From Paenibacillus_D sp047238105 (GTDB taxonomy: Bacteria > Bacillota > Bacilli > Paenibacillales > Paenibacillaceae): a stretch of DNA of 64,000 bases. Below, one piece after another: positions 25,410 to 33,494 of this stretch (positions are counted from its first letter, which is position 1; every line of letters starts with the position of its first letter). Location: assembly GCF_047238105.1 (NCBI RefSeq), contig NZ_JBDFMD010000001.1, forward strand, positions 3,596,001-3,660,000, written 5' to 3'. The position numbers and the translations under genes are program-made. Under the pieces are notes generated by a model. It saw only the letters and a list, made by a program, of their open reading frames with translations. It ran no database searches and had not been told where the DNA came from.

Positions 25410-25454
25410 ATTCATATGATGTATCATGTTAAATATAATATTCATCATATGAAT
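25410..25454 (+). promoter_or_regulatory. Promoter with palindromic operator for the dehydratase gene
   Basis: ATTCATATGATG (25410-25421) and CATCATATGAAT (25443-25454) are a perfect 12-bp inverted repeat. They bracket a sigma-A-like promoter: -35 TTCATA (25411-25416), 17 bp, -10 TATAAT (25434-25439). One arm covers the -35 and the other lies just after the -10, as expected for a repressor site. The adjacent GntR protein is the obvious candidate. Confidence 0.75.
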
Positions 25455-25478
25455 TATAGAGGGGATGCGAAGATAGGA

Positions 25479-26627
25479 ATGAAGATTCGTTCTTTGGAGC
25501 TGTTCAAGGTGCCGCCGCGCTGGCTGTTTCTCAAGATCACCACGGACGATGGACTGGTAGGCTGGGGCGAACCGGTCGTGGAGGGCCGCGCGGATACGGT
25601 GCGTGCCGCCGTGGAGGAGTTAAGCGAATATCTGATCGGCCGGGATGCCGGACACATCGAGGATCTGTGGCAGGTGCTCTACCGTGGCGGCTTCTATCGC
25701 GGCGGTCCGATCCTGACGAGCGCCATCTCGGGAATCGAGCAGGCGCTATGGGATATCAAGGGCAAACGGCTGGGGGTGCCGGTATACGAGCTGCTGGGCG
25801 GTCGGGTGCGCGACAAGATGCGGGTATACAGCTGGATCGGCGGCGACCGGCCGGCAGATACCGCGCTGGCGGCACGGGAGAAGCTGGACCAGGGCTACAC
25901 GGCCATCAAGATGAACGGGACGGAGGAGCTGCACTGGATCGATTCGTATGACAAGGTGGAAGCGGCGGTGGAGCGCATCGCAGCGATCCGCGAAGCGGTC
26001 GGCTACAAGCTCAGTGTCGGCATCGATTTCCATGGCCGGGTGCACAAGGGCATGGCGAAGCTGCTGGTAAAGGAGCTGGAGCCCTTCAAGCCGATGTTCA
26101 TCGAGGAGCCGGTGCTGCCGGAGAACAACGAGGCGCTGCGGGAGATCGCCCGCCATACGGCGATCCCGATCGCGACCGGGGAGCGGATGTACACCCGCTG
26201 GGGCTTCAAGCAGCTGCTGGAGAGCGGCTGCGCGGACATCCTGCAGCCCGATCTCAGCCACGCTGGCGGGATCTGGGAGACGCGCAAGATCGCTGCGATG
26301 GCGGAGGCTTACGATGTCGCCATTGCTCCGCATTGCCCGCTTGGTCCGATTGCTCTGGCAGCATCGTTGCAGCTGGATTTCTGCACCCCCAATGCTTTCA
26401 TCCAGGAGCAGAGCTTAGGGATCCACTACAATGAAGGCTCCGATCTGCTGGATTACCTGAAGGACCCTAGCATCTTCCACTATAAGGACGGATTCGTCGA
26501 TATCCTGACCAAGCCGGGTCTGGGCATCGAGGTAGACGAGGACAAGGTGCGGGAGATGGCCGCCGTCGGTCACGGGTGGAAGAATCCGGTATGGCGTCAT
26601 GAGGACGGCAGTATCGCCGAGTGGTAA
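25479..26627 (+). CDS. dgoD: D-galactonate dehydratase-like enolase-superfamily enzyme
   Basis: 382 residues, the standard DgoD length. Member of the mandelate racemase/muconate lactonising group that removes water from sugar acids. Metal ligands: Asp in VGIDFHGRVH, Glu in FIEEPV, Glu in ATGERM; catalytic His in DFH and in IAPHCPLGPIALAAS. GGFYRGGPI and HNEGSDLLDYL-like C-terminal motifs match galactonate dehydratases. ATG 25479 is chosen for length and family start (MKIRSLELF); the ribosome site (AGGA) is close to the ATG. Downstream aldolase and kinase genes are absent here, so the substrate is likely but not certain. Confidence 0.88.
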   Translation: MKIRSLELFKVPPRWLFLKITTDDGLVGWGEPVVEGRADTVRAAVEELSEYLIGRDAGHIEDLWQVLYRGGFYRGGPILTSAISGIEQALWDIKGKRLGVPVYELLGGRVRDKMRVYSWIGGDRPADTALAAREKLDQGYTAIKMNGTEELHWIDSYDKVEAAVERIAAIREAVGYKLSVGIDFHGRVHKGMAKLLVKELEPFKPMFIEEPVLPENNEALREIARHTAIPIATGERMYTRWGFKQLLESGCADILQPDLSHAGGIWETRKIAAMAEAYDVAIAPHCPLGPIALAASLQLDFCTPNAFIQEQSLGIHYNEGSDLLDYLKDPSIFHYKDGFVDILTKPGLGIEVDEDKVREMAAVGHGWKNPVWRHEDGSIAEW

Positions 26628-26645
26628 AGGGCAGCTAGCGCTGAG

Positions 26646-26689
26646 AAAAGCCGCTTTCACGGGAGATTTGTCCCGGGAAAGCGGCTTTT
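26646..26689 (+). terminator. Terminator of the dehydratase gene
   Basis: AAAAGCCGCTTTC pairs perfectly with GAAAGCGGCTTTT, an inner CGGGA/TCCCG continues the stem. Confidence 0.88.
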
Positions 26690-26805
26690 AAGCGTGGGTC
26701 GGCGATGCCTCACTGCGTCTGACGAAGGATGTATTCTGTCAAATGGAATGATATACTGGATTTAATTAAGTTATCCATTTTGCCTGCCTTAAGGAGGCTT
26801 TGCTT

Positions 26806-27948
26806 ATGAAGGCTATTTTGGTGGATGATGAGCGGCTGGCTTTACATACGTTGGAGAAGTTGCTGAAGCATTTTGGCCATTTGACAGTTGCCGGCACCTA
26901 TCAGGATGCGGCAGAGGCGCTGGAGGCCGTAGCACGGATCAGGCCCGATATCGTTTTTTTGGATATTGGCATGCCGGATATGAATGGGTTGGAGCTATCG
27001 GCGCATATCCAGACCCGCTCGCCTTCCTCCGCTGTCGTATTCGTCACCGCGTATGATGAGTACGCGATCCAGGCCTTCGAACTGGAGGCGCTGGATTATC
27101 TCCTCAAGCCGGTTACCCTCGAGCGTCTTGCCCAAACCGTGCAGCGGCTGAGCGAACAGCGCGTGACGGAAGGTTCGCACGCCGCTCCCGCCGGTCAGAT
27201 CAAGCTGCATTGTCTAGGTTCTCTGCAACTCGAGTTGCCAGGACAAGAGCGTGTCGCGCTCAAGTGGCGGACGATGAAGGTCAAAGAGCTGTTCGCCTAT
27301 CTGCTGCACCATCGGGGGCAGCTGATCAGCAAGATGGCGCTGGTCGATCTGCTGTGGCCGGAGCTGGACGAGACGAACGGGCTGGCCAATCTGCAGACGA
27401 CGATCTCCCGGGTCCGCAAGCTCTGGAAGGAATGGAGCGGACAGCTCGGAGGGGAGGAGCTCTTCACCATTGACTATGTCTCCTACGGGTACCGCTTGGA
27501 GCATGCGAACATGGACATTGATGTGGAGGAATGGGAGCGGAGTCTCCGGTCGCTGCCGCCGCCGACAACGGCCAATCTGTGGCGTCATCAAGAGCTGGCG
27601 GAGAAGTACACCGGGCACTATCTGGGCGAAGACGACTATGCCTGGGCGGAAGGGGAGCGGGAGCGGCTCAAAGCGCTTTGGATATCCCATTGCCGCAGAC
27701 TTGGTCGTTTCTATGAGAAGCAAGGGATGGACAACGAACTTATCAGCCTCTATCACAAGATCCAACAGCTCGACCCGTTGCTGGAAGAAAGCTATCTCGT
27801 CTTGATGAAAGCCTATGCCCGGCTGCAGCACCCCGCTTCTGTACATAAGCAGTTTGAACATCTTCAAAGCGTATTACGGCATGAGATGCAAGCCTCGCCG
27901 AACGGGGAAATCGACTTTTGGTACAAAAAATGGGTAAAGCATGGTTAA
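26806..27948 (+). CDS. Response regulator with SARP/BTAD-like output domain
   Basis: 380 residues. Receiver domain 1-120: AILVDDE acidic pocket, VFLDIGMPD with the phospho-accepting Asp, VTAYDEYA, LLKPV with the conserved Lys. Then a winged-helix segment (KWRTMKVKELFAYLLHHRGQLISKMALVDLLWP, about 155-240) and a bacterial transcriptional activation (BTAD) helical-repeat region to the end. This arrangement resembles SARP-type regulators. ATG 26806 lies 8 bases after AAGGAGG; TTG 26800 is too close. No sensor kinase is next to it. A paralogue (28942-27968) converges on it. Confidence 0.9.
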   Translation: MKAILVDDERLALHTLEKLLKHFGHLTVAGTYQDAAEALEAVARIRPDIVFLDIGMPDMNGLELSAHIQTRSPSSAVVFVTAYDEYAIQAFELEALDYLLKPVTLERLAQTVQRLSEQRVTEGSHAAPAGQIKLHCLGSLQLELPGQERVALKWRTMKVKELFAYLLHHRGQLISKMALVDLLWPELDETNGLANLQTTISRVRKLWKEWSGQLGGEELFTIDYVSYGYRLEHANMDIDVEEWERSLRSLPPPTTANLWRHQELAEKYTGHYLGEDDYAWAEGERERLKALWISHCRRLGRFYEKQGMDNELISLYHKIQQLDPLLEESYLVLMKAYARLQHPASVHKQFEHLQSVLRHEMQASPNGEIDFWYKKWVKHG

Positions 27949-27957
27949 TGCTTTACC
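27925..27957 (-). terminator. Terminator of the minus-strand regulator, inside the 3' end of its convergent paralogue
   Basis: GGGTAAAGCAT/ATGCTTTACCC perfect 11-bp stem with 5-base loop; on the minus strand it is followed by TTTTTT (27930-27925). It spans the stop codon of the plus-strand regulator. On the plus strand there is no T run. Confidence 0.8.
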
Positions 27958-27967
27958 CCTTCCTGCG

Positions 27968-28942
27968 TTATCCTCCAGCAGCGTTAATGCTCCGATAAAT
28001 ATCGGCAGCGTCAGCGATGCGCTCGTTCTCTTCATACCATTTCCCCAATTGTAGAGCGTGCTGGGTCCACAGAGCCTTGAGCCGCATCCGTTCGCTCTCC
28101 GCCCAAGCCTCATTCTCTTCGGCCATATAGTCGCCTGGATAAGGAATCAGTACTTTGCGGTGCAAGGCTGCCGTGTCTGCGTCCGGCGTGGGGAGCAGGG
28201 ACACCTCCTGCTCCCACTGTACGGCGTCAATCTTCAACTGCTGCGTATGAAGGATATAGCCGTGTTCGGCGTAAGTGATGGAGAAAAGATCTGTGCCGAT
28301 CGGCTCCCATATCTTTTTGATCCGGTAGATGCTGGTCTGCAGATTGGCCAATCCCTTTTGTTCGTCGTGCCCGGGCCAGAACAGGTCGAGCAGCGTATTT
28401 TTGTGAATCAGCCGCCCCCGGTGATGCAGCAGATAAGCGAACAGGGATTTTATCTTGGCCGATCTCCATTTGAGCGGCTCTGGCGCTCTGTCCGGGTACC
28501 GGACGCGCAGGCTGCCCATGCAATGCAGGATGACCTGCGGGTTTGAGGGGGGCGGCGTAACCGGAGAGGACTTGCCGGCAACCCCCAGATAGCCTTGCAG
28601 CCGCTCGATAGTCTTGCGCAGTCGGGCCTCGTTAATCGGTTTCAATATATAATCCAGCACTTGCCTTTCAAAGGCTTCTACCGCATAGCTGCTGTCTCCG
28701 GTCACCATGACGACAGCGGTTCGCGGGGAGATGCCCTCCAGCAGCCCGACGACGCTCATGCCATCGATATCCGGCATATGGATGTCGATGAACAAGACAT
28801 CCGGCTGCAGCCGCCGCAGCTCAGCGATCGCTTGCTCTGCGGATTGGAACTGCCCTGCGATCTCTATACCGCCTATGGCCGTCAGCAGCTTGCCGAGATG
28901 GATCAATGCCAGTCGCTCATCGTCGATCAATACAGCTCTCAT
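27968..28942 (-). CDS. Response regulator with shortened SARP/BTAD-like output domain
   Basis: 324 residues, paralogue of the convergent regulator. Receiver: AVLIDDERLAL, VLFIDIHMPDIDG, VTGDSSYA, ILKPI. Winged helix: KWRSAKIKSLFAYLLHHRGRLIHKNTLLDLFWPGHDE, LANLQTSIYRIKK. The BTAD region ends at DAADIYRSINAAGG, about 55 residues before the corresponding end of the paralogue, so the last helical repeats are missing. ATG 28942 follows GCGAGGACC; an in-frame extension to 29014 lacks a ribosome site. It lies 81 bp downstream of the large SLH gene on the same strand and may share its transcript. No kinase is nearby. Confidence 0.88.
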   Translation of the reverse strand: MRAVLIDDERLALIHLGKLLTAIGGIEIAGQFQSAEQAIAELRRLQPDVLFIDIHMPDIDGMSVVGLLEGISPRTAVVMVTGDSSYAVEAFERQVLDYILKPINEARLRKTIERLQGYLGVAGKSSPVTPPPSNPQVILHCMGSLRVRYPDRAPEPLKWRSAKIKSLFAYLLHHRGRLIHKNTLLDLFWPGHDEQKGLANLQTSIYRIKKIWEPIGTDLFSITYAEHGYILHTQQLKIDAVQWEQEVSLLPTPDADTAALHRKVLIPYPGDYMAEENEAWAESERMRLKALWTQHALQLGKWYEENERIADAADIYRSINAAGG

Positions 28943-28972
28943 GGACGGTCCTCGCTTCACTGGATATAAAGA

Positions 28973-29001
28973 CTGCCCCTGCCGGAGGGCGGGGGCTGTC
29001 A
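28973..29001 (-). terminator. Possible terminator between SLH gene and regulator
   Basis: GCCCCCGCC/GGCAGGGGC forms a GC-rich stem on the minus strand, followed by AGTCTTTAT. The T run is poor, so partial read-through is likely. Confidence 0.45.
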
Positions 29002-29023
29002 AGTCAATAATCATGTTCTATGT

Positions 29024-32000
29024 CTAGTGACCGACCCACTGCTCGCCGCCTTCTGGACGAAGTGCATAAGCGTGGTTGCTGGAAGCCTCGTCGATGTCAT
29101 AATAGGCCCAGTGTCCCTCGGGTACGTCGGACCAGCGTGGTCCCGTACCGCCATACAGCGGACCACGGTTGAACATACGGTTGAGGATGGTTACCGCTTC
29201 TGCCCGAGTCAGCTGCTGCGACGGCTTGAACGTACCGTCAGCGTAGCCGGTCATCAATCCACTGGCCTGAACAGCTTCGACGATGCCGTAAGCCCAGTGA
29301 GAGGCGCCTACATCCGAGAAGCTGCCTGTCCCGGAAACTTCACTCAGCTCCAGATAGTTGTACGCGATGACAGCCATCTCAGCCCGGGTAATGCTGCCGC
29401 TTGGCTGGAACTGTCCGTTCGGATAACCGCTCATCAAGCCTGTAGCTGTTACCTTGCCGATCGAGCGGGCAGCCCAATGGCTGGCAGCCACATCAGGGAA
29501 GCCGCTGCCGGAGGAGGCTGTCTCTGTAACTGCGCCGAGCTTGTCGAGCATCGCTGCGAGCTCAGCACGTGTAGCACTGCGGTTCGGGCCGAACGTACCG
29601 TCAGTGTACCCGTCGATATAAGCGGTATGGTAGCCGTCGGCTTCCTGACCCGGCGTACGGTCGCCCAGTTGGAGAACCGTAAACGTGCCGAATTGGTCGG
29701 TTGCCAGACGCAGACCGAGCGTGCCGTCGGCAAGCGTGATGACTTCCGCATCTACCAGCGCCTTGCTGCCATCTTCATAGTCGGCATACACGCGGAGTCC
29801 TTCCAGGAACGCCTGGCGCGCCTCGGCATCTTGCGGCAGATCCGCTGCATGCAGCGGCAGGATGAGGCCTGCCTCGCGCGAAGGCATATTGGTCTCGATC
29901 GTCACGGGACGTCCGATTACGTCGATCGGGTTGCCGTTAGCTGCCTGACGTACAGCTTGGTCGGCTCTTGCGCCTGCAGCGATAGCTTCCAGTGCCGCAG
30001 CATCCTTGACAGGCACCAGACGGAAGTAGAGATCGCCATCCAGCTCGTCCAGCGAATGGTTAGGGACCTGGAGAGCAGCGTGAGGAGTGAAGATCTCCAG
30101 ATCAATGCCATTGCCTTGCAGCGTGCGCAGCGAGGTGCCTGGCACATCGACCTGCAGTTCATCGGCCTGCGCTTGCGTTGCCGGGATGACGATGCGTGCG
30201 ATCTGCTCTCCGGCAGCCGCCGCTTTGCGTACGGCTTCCTGCGCTTTGTCCGGTGTGAAGGTCACCAGATCGGTCACTCGTCCGTCTTCATGGGTGGTGC
30301 GCTCGATATCAATCTTGGTAATATCTGCACCAGCGTCACCGCCGATGACGACATCGACAGGGATCGTCTGCTTGTTACTCGCAGGAGGTGTCACCGGCGG
30401 GTAATAGATGCCGCTGTTCGCATTGGCGCGAGTAACCGTGACAGTATACTCCTTCGTAGTACCGTCGAAGCGGTCAGTGACTTTGACGACGACGGTGTTG
30501 TTGCCGACATTCAGTGCGAGATTGCCGCTTGCATCTCCGCTTGCGACCTCGGCGAACGGTCCGTTGTTCACGCTGATTTCGATCGTGGATTCAGGATCAA
30601 GCGCGACTGGCGTCCAGTTGATTTGGCTGGTGCCGTTGCCTACGGTCATCGTATAGTCTTCCGTCTCCGAGTCGAACGCCGGGCTCAGATGGCCAGCGGA
30701 CGGATTCAGCTCGACCAGCTTGCTCGACGCACGCCAGACGGTGATGGTGTATTCGTTTAAAGGTTCGCCTGTTTCTTCGTCAAAGGCCGTAACTGTGATT
30801 TCATTGGGTCCCTCTTCCAGAGGGAGGTTCTCCCAGCTGTCCGGTGCCCCATCCACTTCTTCGCCATTCAGGCTGACCTTGATTCCTGTACCCGGTGTGT
30901 TAGCGTTGCCGGGGGACAGACGGAAGGTCTCGGTATCCTGCGGTACGGCAGTACGGTAGCTGTTCACATCGGTATCAAAATCTGGCTCAAGGATAAGCGC
31001 GCCATCACCGGTGGACAGCTCCAGCCCGTCCAGCTTGCCATCCAGGATCGCGATGTCGCCGGCTTCGATCTCGCCCAGTATGTTGAGTTCAGGATAGGCG
31101 GCGCCTGTGATCAAGCTCGGGTCGACGTCGTCATAGGCGAGCTGATCCCCCGATTCATAAGGCTCTTCCAGTTGCACAGTAATCGTATCTCCATCTACCG
31201 TGAAGCTTTGGACCTGCTTGCCTCCGATCGTCAATCCGGTCAGGTCCATATCTTCGGCATCCGAGAGATCTTTGTTGAATTGCAGCTTGACAGCATGTGG
31301 GTCGGCCGGGTCGGTCGTTACCTTGATCAGCTCGAGTGGTGTTATCGTGAAGCTCGCATCGATCGCGCCTTCTCCAGGAGCCGCAGGGACAGGCTGCAGC
31401 TTGTTGGCGCTGTTGCTTCCGGATTCTACATTGCTGTTCTCCGTAGGTTCATATACCACCGGATAGAGGCCAGGCGTCACGGGAGTGGTCGGTGCTTCTG
31501 GTCCGGTCAGGGCACCTGCCAGCTCTGCCACGACGACATTGCCGTCAACGGAGAGGATGCGGGCGACGGATTGTCCACCTACTGTTAGGCCTTCCAGATT
31601 GATGCTGTCTGGATCGCTGTTGAGCGGCAGGTTGAAGGTCAACTCCACCTGATCTGGACGGGTATCGTCCACATTGGCGGTCAGCAGGCGCAATTGGTCC
31701 TCGATGACGATCGTCGCCTCGCCGCTGCTTGTGGTACCGGACGTGTTGTAGGCTGTGATGTTAAGCGTCCGGTCGGCGGTCGGGTTGTCCGCATCCAGGT
31801 TCAGTCCGTCCGTATCGGGCTTCTCGTAGGTGACGAGACGGGCGAGTTGCTCAATGACCTCATCCGAGACATCCTGTCCGTATACCCGAATGTTGTCGAT
31901 TTCCAGTGAAGCACCAAGCTGCAAGCCGCCGCTCTGGTCATAAGATCCGGCGACGAATCGGAATTGGAAATCGCCGTCCGCTGGTATTTTGCCGTAGGAG

Positions 32001-32929
32001 GTTGTCCAGTCCCTGTCCTTGCCGCGGCTGTATAGGATCTCAAGAGGATCGTCGGATCCAGATTGGATGAGAAAACCGTATATTTCGTAGTCATCCTGGC
32101 CGGCTGCCGCTTTCCAATCAAATGCAAGTGAATCGCCGGCTGTTGCGTCAAACATGTCGCTGATGGCTTCGGGGCCAAAAACGGAGCCGTAAGGATGTAC
32201 ATGTGATGTACCCGAGACAGTTCCGTTAGCAAACGTCAGCTGCAGTGCCGAGTTTCCGTTGTCCACACTGATGGATGACGTGAAAGAGCCGCCGCTGCTA
32301 AGCGGTCGTTCTTCTCCTTCATGAGTATATTGGATGTCTGATATGTAGCTGTATCCATCTCCGGTAATCGTGAACGATCCATCACCATTAGGTGAAGCCG
32401 TCACCGGACGCCCCTGAGTCTTGGTAGCCAGATCGCCAAGGTTGACCAAGGCATCGTTTACTTGCCATCCGGTGGTGATACCATCGTTGAAATCACCGTT
32501 CGTGAGCGGTCGGGAGTAGAAGTCAATCTGCAGCGTCTTGCCGCCCGAGCCGTCCAACGTCTCGTTGACCTCTCCGATCGCCTTGGTCGCTGTACCATCC
32601 CCCAAGTATATGATGCCTGCAAAGACGGAAACTGCGCCAGCGGTCACATCGAGAGCCTCGGGAGCAGCGACTTCCAGCAGAGTCAATTGCTCATCTGCGA
32701 GAGCGCCATCGATGCCAAATGTGATCTCTGAATAATGCTGGGGATCTGCAGAGCCGTCAATGTCAATATTGGGCGCTGCTAGTGCCGGTCCCGAGCCTGC
32801 CAAATAGTGCGCATCCGGAGAAGTAATAACGGCCGCCGCTGCAGTTTGTCCGCCAAGTCCTGGCAGGATGCTCAGGAACAGCATAGTCAAGGTCATCAGA
32901 ATTGCCGTGCCATGTTTTAGTTTTTTCAT
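29024..32929 (-). CDS. Large S-layer-anchored surface protein with cadherin-like beta-sandwich domains
   Basis: 1301 residues, exported. Signal peptide (KKLKHGTAILMTLTMLFLSILPG...AAAA). The N-terminal 400 residues contain a jelly-roll-like region (DGDFQFRFVAGSYDQSGGLQLGA). Then come repeated bacterial Ig-like segments (LEGLTVGGQSVARILSVDG; LTGLTIGGKQVQSFTVDGD), two cadherin-like beta-sandwich domains (about 640-745 and 746-835; YTITVWR, YTVTVTRA ends), a beta-rich region and three SLH repeats (GYTDGTFGPNRS, GYPNGQFQPSGS, GYADGTFKPSQQ). ATG 32929 lies 8 bases after GGAG. No catalytic domain is recognised. Its promoter shares a GGTCA direct-repeat module with the neighbouring 82-residue gene. 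Confidence 0.9.
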   Translation of the reverse strand: MKKLKHGTAILMTLTMLFLSILPGLGGQTAAAAVITSPDAHYLAGSGPALAAPNIDIDGSADPQHYSEITFGIDGALADEQLTLLEVAAPEALDVTAGAVSVFAGIIYLGDGTATKAIGEVNETLDGSGGKTLQIDFYSRPLTNGDFNDGITTGWQVNDALVNLGDLATKTQGRPVTASPNGDGSFTITGDGYSYISDIQYTHEGEERPLSSGGSFTSSISVDNGNSALQLTFANGTVSGTSHVHPYGSVFGPEAISDMFDATAGDSLAFDWKAAAGQDDYEIYGFLIQSGSDDPLEILYSRGKDRDWTTSYGKIPADGDFQFRFVAGSYDQSGGLQLGASLEIDNIRVYGQDVSDEVIEQLARLVTYEKPDTDGLNLDADNPTADRTLNITAYNTSGTTSSGEATIVIEDQLRLLTANVDDTRPDQVELTFNLPLNSDPDSINLEGLTVGGQSVARILSVDGNVVVAELAGALTGPEAPTTPVTPGLYPVVYEPTENSNVESGSNSANKLQPVPAAPGEGAIDASFTITPLELIKVTTDPADPHAVKLQFNKDLSDAEDMDLTGLTIGGKQVQSFTVDGDTITVQLEEPYESGDQLAYDDVDPSLITGAAYPELNILGEIEAGDIAILDGKLDGLELSTGDGALILEPDFDTDVNSYRTAVPQDTETFRLSPGNANTPGTGIKVSLNGEEVDGAPDSWENLPLEEGPNEITVTAFDEETGEPLNEYTITVWRASSKLVELNPSAGHLSPAFDSETEDYTMTVGNGTSQINWTPVALDPESTIEISVNNGPFAEVASGDASGNLALNVGNNTVVVKVTDRFDGTTKEYTVTVTRANANSGIYYPPVTPPASNKQTIPVDVVIGGDAGADITKIDIERTTHEDGRVTDLVTFTPDKAQEAVRKAAAAGEQIARIVIPATQAQADELQVDVPGTSLRTLQGNGIDLEIFTPHAALQVPNHSLDELDGDLYFRLVPVKDAAALEAIAAGARADQAVRQAANGNPIDVIGRPVTIETNMPSREAGLILPLHAADLPQDAEARQAFLEGLRVYADYEDGSKALVDAEVITLADGTLGLRLATDQFGTFTVLQLGDRTPGQEADGYHTAYIDGYTDGTFGPNRSATRAELAAMLDKLGAVTETASSGSGFPDVAASHWAARSIGKVTATGLMSGYPNGQFQPSGSITRAEMAVIAYNYLELSEVSGTGSFSDVGASHWAYGIVEAVQASGLMTGYADGTFKPSQQLTRAEAVTILNRMFNRGPLYGGTGPRWSDVPEGHWAYYDIDEASSNHAYALRPEGGEQWVGH

Positions 32930-33047
32930 AAGTTTAGCTCCATCGTATCGTATTTTTGTAGTGCTCAAGCCTATAGGTTCCAGCTGCGTTGCTTATCTTT
33001 TCTTTCGCTCACCTCACATTGCCATTTTATTTCGGATCGCAATCCCA

Positions 33048-33080
33048 AGTATAAAATAAGCCTCTGACCAAACGCTGACC
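33048..33080 (-). promoter_or_regulatory. Promoter of the SLH gene with GGTCA direct repeats
   Basis: Minus strand: GGTCA-N6-GGTCA (33080-33076 and 33069-33065, 11-bp period), then 11 bases, then TATACT (33053-33048) as -10. No good -35 is present, so activator dependence is likely. The arrangement matches 33390-33422 to the base in spacing. Confidence 0.72.
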
Positions 33081-33098
33081 TGGGACGGACAAAACAAG

Positions 33099-33347
33099 CT
33101 AGCGGATCCAAAGGATGCTAGTCTCATCATCTCTGCCGCGATAGTACAATGTGGTTTCCCAGCCATCCAGCTGTTCCTCGATCGTGATGATCTCCAGGTC
33201 GGCCTCAAGCTCCGGATCCTCTGTACACAACACGGACAGCCTGATTGTGAGCACATCTGCAAGCGCCTGGTAATCGGCATCCGTACCCTCCATTGGAAAA
33301 ATATTGACTGGAACCATGCTGTCCCCCAACGGCACACGCAAAAACAT
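33099..33347 (-). CDS. Small acidic protein of unknown function
   Basis: 82 residues, no signal peptide or membrane helix. MFLRVPLGDSMVPVNIFPMEG opens it; the middle is acidic (CTEDPELEADLEIITIEEQLDG), ending YYRGRDDETSILWIR. ATG 33347 follows AGGAGGAGG at 6 bases, a strong site. No family is recognised. Its promoter is built like that of the SLH gene downstream, so the two are likely co-regulated. Stop is 46 bases before the SLH -10 region. Confidence 0.75.
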   Translation of the reverse strand: MFLRVPLGDSMVPVNIFPMEGTDADYQALADVLTIRLSVLCTEDPELEADLEIITIEEQLDGWETTLYYRGRDDETSILWIR

Positions 33348-33389
33348 ACCAGGCCTCCTCCTATTCTGTGGCAGATCCGCAACAGGTCC

Positions 33390-33422
33390 AGTATACGGGA
33401 GAGCGCTGACCAAATAGTGACC
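33390..33422 (-). promoter_or_regulatory. Promoter of the 82-residue gene with GGTCA direct repeats
   Basis: Minus strand: GGTCA-N6-GGTCA (33422-33418 and 33411-33407), 11 bases, then TATACT (33395-33390). Both 6-base spacers end in TTT in the two promoters. Confidence 0.72.
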
Positions 33423-33432
33423 AAGAAATGAT

Positions 33433-33470
33433 AAAAAGCCGCCCCGCCGGTCGATCCGGCGGAAGCGGCT
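33433..33470 (-). terminator. Terminator of the FAD oxidoreductase gene
   Basis: AAGCCGC..CCGCCGG pairs with CCGGCGG..GCGGCTT on the minus strand, followed by TTTTT. Confidence 0.88.
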
Positions 33471-33494
33471 TATCGGTATTCCAATCGAAGTATC

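Noticed and set aside
26729..26757. Third GGTCA-type activator site before the 26806 regulator (TGTCA, 10 bases, TATACT)
   Set aside because: Only one imperfect box is present, spacing is off by one, and there is no second repeat 11 bp upstream.
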